Shown: positions 15,614 to 18,901 of the stretch, one piece after another
Layout of the letters: each line of letters starts with the position of its first letter
Position numbering within the stretch: the first letter of the stretch is position 1
Assembly (NCBI GenBank): GCA_017507285.1
Contig: JAFWBF010000055.1
Span: 1-18,901, forward strand
Reading direction: 5' to 3'
Length of the DNA: 18,901 bases
Origin: Bacteroidales bacterium
GTDB taxonomy: Bacteria > Bacteroidota > Bacteroidia > Bacteroidales > P3
Position numbers and translations under genes: made by a program
The notes under the pieces: model-generated
The model's database searches: none
Seen by the model: the letters and a program-made list of their open reading frames with translations, nothing else
Told to the model about the DNA's origin: nothing

Positions 15614-16648
15614 TTATTGTTTTGACTGTTTCAACAGTTTTTCCAATTCCGATATACGTTTTTCCATATCTTCCAACTTACGTTCGTAAACATATATCTT
15701 TCTCATCTTATTCACTTCCTGAGCCGGCGAACCCAATATTGTAATGTCCGATTTTATATTTCTTGTTACCCCCGATTGGGCACCTACTATCACTCTGTCA
15801 CCAACTTCGATATGTCCTACCACACCTACTTGTCCTGCCAAAATACAGTTTTTGCCCACCTTCGACGATCCTGCCAACCCTGTTTGTGCTGCCATAGCAG
15901 TATTTTCGCCTACAACCACATTGTGGGCTATCTGGCATAGGTTGTCTATCTTCACCCCTTTGCGAACTATGGTCGAGCCCAGCGTAGCCCTGTCTATACA
16001 GGTATTGGCGCCTACCTCTACCCCATCTTCGATAATCACGTTGCCTATCTGGGCCACCTTGCTGTATCCTTCTTCGCCTCCCTGAGGGGCAAAGCCAAAA
16101 CCGTCGGCACCTACCACAGCACCCGAATGCAAAATACATTCGTTACCTATAATATTGTTGGAATACACCTTTACCCCGGCAAACAAAGTGGTCCTATCGC
16201 CTATCCTGCTATTGTCGCCCACATAGCATTGAGGATACACCTTTGCATTATCACCTATTTTTACATTCTCGCCTATATAAACGTATTCGCCTATGTAGCA
16301 GTTCTCGCCTATCTTTGCCGAGGGGTGGATAAATGCCTGCGACGACACCCCTACTTTGTTAAGCTGTATCTCGTTGTATACCGACAATAGTTTTGCAAAA
16401 GCCATATACGGATTTTCCACACGCAACATGGTGGTCTTCACCTCCTGTTCGGCCACAAAGTCGTTGGCCACTATCACTAGCGATGCTTTGGTGTTATATA
16501 TATAATGTGAGTATTTGGGATTGGCCAAGAACGACAATCCACCCTCTTCTCCTTCTTCTATCTTGCAAAGTTTATCTACCCAAATATTTTCATTTCCTTC
16601 GATAGTTCCTTGCAGCATTTGAGCTATTTCTTTTGCTTCAAATTTCAT
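15614..16648 (-). CDS. lpxD: UDP-3-O-acylglucosamine N-acyltransferase LpxD
   Basis: LpxD adds the N-linked hydroxyacyl chain to UDP-3-O-acyl-glucosamine in lipid A synthesis in the cytoplasm. From ATG 16648 the protein is 344 residues: an N-terminal uridine-binding domain with GLSFLANPKYSHYI (37-50), a left-handed beta-helix of hexapeptide repeats (about 100-300) and a C-terminal coiled helix (322-344). The catalytic His is H242 in CQIAHNVVVGE, matching H239 of E. coli LpxD. A longer frame to ATG 16687 adds 13 non-conserved residues; MKFEAKEIAQ at 16648 is the normal family start. lpxC/fabZ and lpxA, common neighbours in Bacteroidota, are absent here. Confidence 0.95.
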   Translation of the reverse strand: MKFEAKEIAQMLQGTIEGNENIWVDKLCKIEEGEEGGLSFLANPKYSHYIYNTKASLVIVANDFVAEQEVKTTMLRVENPYMAFAKLLSVYNEIQLNKVGVSSQAFIHPSAKIGENCYIGEYVYIGENVKIGDNAKVYPQCYVGDNSRIGDRTTLFAGVKVYSNNIIGNECILHSGAVVGADGFGFAPQGGEEGYSKVAQIGNVIIEDGVEVGANTCIDRATLGSTIVRKGVKIDNLCQIAHNVVVGENTAMAAQTGLAGSSKVGKNCILAGQVGVVGHIEVGDRVIVGAQSGVTRNIKSDITILGSPAQEVNKMRKIYVYERKLEDMEKRISELEKLLKQSKQ

Positions 16649-16734
16649 TTTTACGAATATTTCTATATAAAACAAATCCACAACCAAGTGAAAACAAATG
16701 CCTTACTTGATTATAGCCAATTCAATTCAATATG

Positions 16735-16766
16735 CAAATATACTTTATAATTATTGAACAGACAAG
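16735..16766 (-). promoter_or_regulatory. lpxD promoter
   Basis: On the minus strand TATATTTG (16735-16742) fits TAnnTTTG, and CTTG (16763-16766) lies 20 bp upstream, one base off the TTTG consensus. The -33 element falls inside the last codons of the ComEA-like gene. Transcription would start near 16729, leaving a leader of about 80 nt to the ATG at 16648. Confidence 0.7.
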
Positions 16767-17647
16767 TACGGTTTTATTTTTTCGAAAGTATTATTGTCTA
16801 TAAGTGCAATATGGCGTAAATCATTTATTGTATTGAAAGCACCTATCTTTTGCCTATATTCCACCACCGCCTTAGCCTGGTAGTAGTCCAAATACGGATG
16901 CCTTTTCAGGTCGTCTACATCAGCCGTATTGATGTTCAACTTACTCACCTTTGAGGTGTCAACAACTATGTGGTGCTTCAGTTTGTCGTACAGCTCTTGT
17001 TCCAATCCGTATACCTCCATCAGCTGCTCCTTTGAGCAGTAGCCGCCCAACAAATTTCTGTACTTCACTATTCTTTTCGAAAATACCGGTCCTATCCCAT
17101 GCAGCTGTTGCAGGCCCGATGAGTCAGCAGTGTTCAGCTCCAGCATAGGTGTTTCCTTTGTAGGCTGCCTATGGCTGTTGTCAGTTTTTGTTACCACCTT
17201 TGGAGCTATACACACATAATCTTCCAGCTGCATATACTCCTCCTCTCCCACAAAGAAAATCTTTTTTATATCTTCCTTTTTGTCGAAGTGTACTCCTTTT
17301 TTGCGGTAGTTGACCACCGCCTGTGCCTGCTTTTCCGAAAAACCCATAGCCACCCATCCTTCCTTATCCAATGTGTTGGGGTCGAAAATAAAAGGTTTTA
17401 GCCTCCTTACCCTACGTCTCTTTCCATAGCTTCCACCCTTATCGCCCCCAATGCTGTCAGCAACAATGTGCAGCCCATACAGCTCTACCGAATCGGCAAA
17501 AGCCGAAAAATTCTCCTCCCCAACCATATCGGCACCTACAAATGGCTTTACAAACAGCAGCACCGCCATAAGCAACAACAAAACAACCAGCACCACAAAG
17601 CCACGCCTCTCCGATTGTGTAAATGAGTAAAAATATTTCCTATCCAT
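16751..17647 (-). CDS. membrane-anchored helix-hairpin-helix (ComEA-like) protein
   Basis: The 298-residue protein has a short cytoplasmic N-terminus, one transmembrane helix (about 16-35), a basic linker (76-84) and three ComEA-type helix-hairpin-helix modules. These lie at about 88-149 (FDPNTLDKEGW), 171-228 (LNTADSSGLQQLHGIGPVFSKRIVKYR) and 237-298 (LNINTADVDDL). Only the second has the full G-I-G-P hairpin. ComEA proteins bind double-stranded DNA at the outside of the inner membrane during transformation. In Bacteroidota this architecture is common, and a DNA-uptake role is not established. The strong basic patch fits nucleic-acid binding. It has its own promoter-like box at 17728-17735. 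Confidence 0.88.
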   Translation of the reverse strand: MDRKYFYSFTQSERRGFVVLVVLLLLMAVLLFVKPFVGADMVGEENFSAFADSVELYGLHIVADSIGGDKGGSYGKRRRVRRLKPFIFDPNTLDKEGWVAMGFSEKQAQAVVNYRKKGVHFDKKEDIKKIFFVGEEEYMQLEDYVCIAPKVVTKTDNSHRQPTKETPMLELNTADSSGLQQLHGIGPVFSKRIVKYRNLLGGYCSKEQLMEVYGLEQELYDKLKHHIVVDTSKVSKLNINTADVDDLKRHPYLDYYQAKAVVEYRQKIGAFNTINDLRHIALIDNNTFEKIKPYLSVQ

Positions 17648-17727
17648 CGCAGCAATTTATTGTATATCCTTCTTTCTATCTATGCCTAAAGGCAATACAT
17701 CATATATACCCACCTCCTATCAAACTA

Positions 17728-17758
17728 CAAAGATACGACATTTTGCAAAACAAGCAAT
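17728..17758 (-). promoter_or_regulatory. promoter of the ComEA-like gene
   Basis: TATCTTTG on the minus strand (17728-17735) fits TAnnTTTG; ATTG at 17755-17758 is a three-of-four match to the -33 TTTG with a 19-bp spacer. The predicted leader is about 75 nt. Confidence 0.6.
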
Positions 17759-17845
17759 ACTATTTTCAAAAATTGCGTTGCTTATTGGAAGCACTCCGAG
17801 TCCGATTTGCTGTTTCAAAAGGGAGAGATTCACACCTCAAATAAT

Positions 17846-17875
17846 ACCCTATCATAAATCTATTCACGATAGGGT
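17846..17875. repeat. 8-bp inverted repeat with 14-nt loop
   Basis: ACCCTATC (17846-17853) pairs with GATAGGGT (17868-17875). There is no U tract on either side and no gene ends nearby, so a terminator role is unlikely. It may be a protein-binding site or a decayed relative of the adjacent repeat element. Confidence 0.4.
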
Positions 17876-17931
17876 GTAATTGGAATAATGGTATACCATC
17901 AATTTTCGGCCGATATATACCCTCAAAATTC

Positions 17932-18007
17932 CCTCGTGATGTAGATGAATTTTCATCGTGATGTAGTTTGAACTACATCACGATGCAGATAAATTTTCCT
18001 CGGGAGG
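17932..18007. repeat. 22-bp-pitch array of 10-bp palindromic boxes, copy B (4 boxes)
   Basis: Boxes start at 17932, 17954, 17976 and 17998, exactly 22 bp apart: CCTCGTGATG, CATCGTGATG, CATCACGATG, CCTCGGGAGG. Boxes 2 and 3 form the ends of a 32-bp palindrome, CATCGTGATGTAGTT (17954-17968), two bases, then its exact complement (17971-17985). Linkers resemble TAGATRAATTTT. The reverse complement of copy A aligns with this element across most of its length. Confidence 0.85.
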
Positions 18008-18062
18008 GAAAAATTATTTGTTCGTTTGCCACGTTTTTAACATCTGTCTCAAAATAAATGTG

Positions 18063-18070
18063 TACCTTTG
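18063..18070 (+). promoter_or_regulatory. RHS cassette promoter box
   Basis: TACCTTTG fits the TAnnTTTG -7 consensus. A clear TTTG is missing about 20 bp upstream, so the -33 part is weak. The box overlaps the first codons of the longest possible reading frame (ATG 18058), which argues for the ATG at 18094 as the real start, with a leader of about 18 nt. Confidence 0.6.
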
Positions 18071-18093
18071 CACATCAAAAACCAACGAAGAAT

Positions 18094-18882
18094 ATGCATC
18101 AAAACTATATAAAATATAATACCAAAACAGCCTCAAAAAGTACTCCATCCTTTACCGGGAAAGAAAGAGACTCAGAGACAGGCTTTTCCTACTTTGGAGC
18201 TAGATTCTATGATTCGGATTTGATGACTGGTTGGTTGAGCGTGGATCCTATGGCGGATAAGTATCCTAGTTTGTCTCCGTATGCTTATTGTGCTTGGAAC
18301 CCGGTTAGGTTGGTGGATCCAGATGGGAATCGAGTTTGGCCAATCAGTAAAATATATAACAATTCGGAAAGAAAAATTATAAGTGGAATGTATCGAAATA
18401 ATAGTGGTAAATTTCATGGAGGAGTGGATATTGTTCACCGACCCAAAGTCGGACCACCAAATACTTCAGGAGGGAGTATAGTAGCAACACACAATGGTAA
18501 AGTTGTTATTTCTGGCACAAGTAAAACAGCAGGTAATTGGATTGTTATAGAAAATGGGAATATCCGAACTAAATATATGCATATGGAGGATATTTCGAAC
18601 TATAAAGTAGGTGAGTATGTTCTAGAGGGAACAGAAGTGGGAAAAGTCGGATCAACAGGAAGAAGTGAAGGCCCTCATTTACATTATCAGATTGAACAAT
18701 ATAATACAGAAACTAATGAGTGGGAGAAAATTAATCCCGTAGAAGGCAATATTTTGAAAGTTAATGAAAAAATGGATGTAAATCTTATAGATCCACAAAA
18801 AATGATAGACAATTCTAATAATGTAGCTCAAACAATAAATTTGAATGAAGTTAAAATAATTGAATCTAAAATAGTTGATTAA
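18094..18882 (+). CDS. orphan RHS-core protein with C-terminal M23 (LytM) peptidase domain
   Basis: From ATG 18094 the protein has 262 residues. Residues 18-79 are the RHS repeat-associated core: FTGKERDSETGFSYFGARFYD, GWLSVDPMADKYPSLSPYAY, then NPVRLVDPDGN. That core normally ends a protein of thousands of residues; here all upstream YD/RHS repeats are missing. After the DPDGN boundary comes an M23 metallopeptidase domain (about 100-215) with all zinc/catalytic positions: H108-x3-D112, H163 and H195-L-H197. M23 enzymes cut peptide bridges in peptidoglycan. In RHS proteins the part after the core is usually a variable toxin, so a wall-degrading effector is likely. No signal peptide is visible. 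The last 50 residues are unrecognised. The alternative is a non-functional displaced cassette. Confidence 0.85.
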   Translation: MHQNYIKYNTKTASKSTPSFTGKERDSETGFSYFGARFYDSDLMTGWLSVDPMADKYPSLSPYAYCAWNPVRLVDPDGNRVWPISKIYNNSERKIISGMYRNNSGKFHGGVDIVHRPKVGPPNTSGGSIVATHNGKVVISGTSKTAGNWIVIENGNIRTKYMHMEDISNYKVGEYVLEGTEVGKVGSTGRSEGPHLHYQIEQYNTETNEWEKINPVEGNILKVNEKMDVNLIDPQKMIDNSNNVAQTINLNEVKIIESKIVD

Positions 18883-18883
18883 T

Positions 18884-18901
18884 ATGAGACTTAAATTTAT
18901 T
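18884..18901 (+). CDS. start of a gene cut by the window end, candidate immunity gene
   Basis: An ATG begins one base after the RHS-M23 stop codon and reads MRLKFI before the window ends. The basic-then-hydrophobic start resembles a signal peptide. The position is where the immunity gene of an RHS effector is expected, and a periplasmic protein would fit protection against a peptidoglycan-cutting effector. Only six codons are visible, so this is a positional inference. Confidence 0.3.

Larger units (their letters stand above)
17648..18093. other. divergent intergenic region
   Basis: This 446-bp gap separates the minus-strand ComEA-like gene from the plus-strand RHS cassette. It holds the ComEA-side promoter (17728-17758), a hairpin (17846-17875), a 12-bp palindrome ATGGTATACCAT (17888-17899), the second 22-bp-pitch repeat element (17932-18007) and the RHS promoter box (18063-18070). 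I see no gene in it. Confidence 0.6.

Noticed and set aside
16649..16687. 13-residue N-terminal extension of LpxD
   Set aside because: Not part of the conserved family start; MKFEAKEIAQ at 16648 matches normal LpxD N-termini.
18058..18093. Upstream ATG (18058) as start of the RHS cassette
   Set aside because: It lies before the -7 promoter box at 18063-18070, so it would not be in the transcript; ATG 18094 is preferred.

Overview
The window looks like part of a Bacteroidota chromosome, most likely Bacteroidales. The support is a GldB lipoprotein, a Bacteroidetes-type PurM homologue, a lipid-A LpxD, an LTA-synthase-like integral phosphotransferase, a very short P-S-x-x-x-L-x-N-I-L protein, almost no Shine-Dalgarno sequences, and several copies of the Bacteroidetes promoter (TTTG, about 20 bp, TAnnTTTG). 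It is mostly housekeeping DNA. Nearly all genes lie on the minus strand from about 17.6 kb down to 0.8 kb.

Layout. Positions 1-478 hold no convincing gene, but contain a 28-bp palindrome (69-96), a promoter-like box (145-152) and a second hairpin-rich stretch (286-350). A 59-codon gene at 479-658 (+) converges on the minus-strand block and shares a bidirectional terminator (735-773) with an exported SagB-type nitroreductase (793-1473). Reading the minus strand in transcription order: an HhH/ComEA-like membrane protein (17647-16751); an envelope cluster of lpxD, a hotdog thioesterase, an outer-membrane barrel, gldB, an LTA-synthase-like enzyme and a diacylglycerol-kinase-family lipid kinase; then a SUI1 factor and recR. 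A repeat element (9427-9524) follows. Next is kamA with its own promoter and terminator, then two tandem paralogous Cys-rich lipoproteins with duplicated leaders and a strong terminator. A second promoter then drives a purM-like gene, mrdA (PBP2), rodA, clpX and the nitroreductase.

The right end changes character. After a second copy of the repeat element (17932-18007) there is a plus-strand, promoter-equipped orphan RHS-core cassette (18094-18882) fused to an intact M23 (LytM) metallopeptidase domain. A new ATG starts one base after its stop codon and runs off the window. This looks like a displaced RHS C-terminal effector module with a candidate immunity gene.

The most unusual structure is the pair of intergenic elements at 9427-9524 and 17932-18007. 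Each is an array of 10-bp, roughly palindromic boxes (C-M-T-C-N-N-G-A-K-G) at exactly 22-bp pitch: five boxes in one, four in the other. Neighbouring boxes can pair into 14-15-bp perfect stems. I do not recognise this family.
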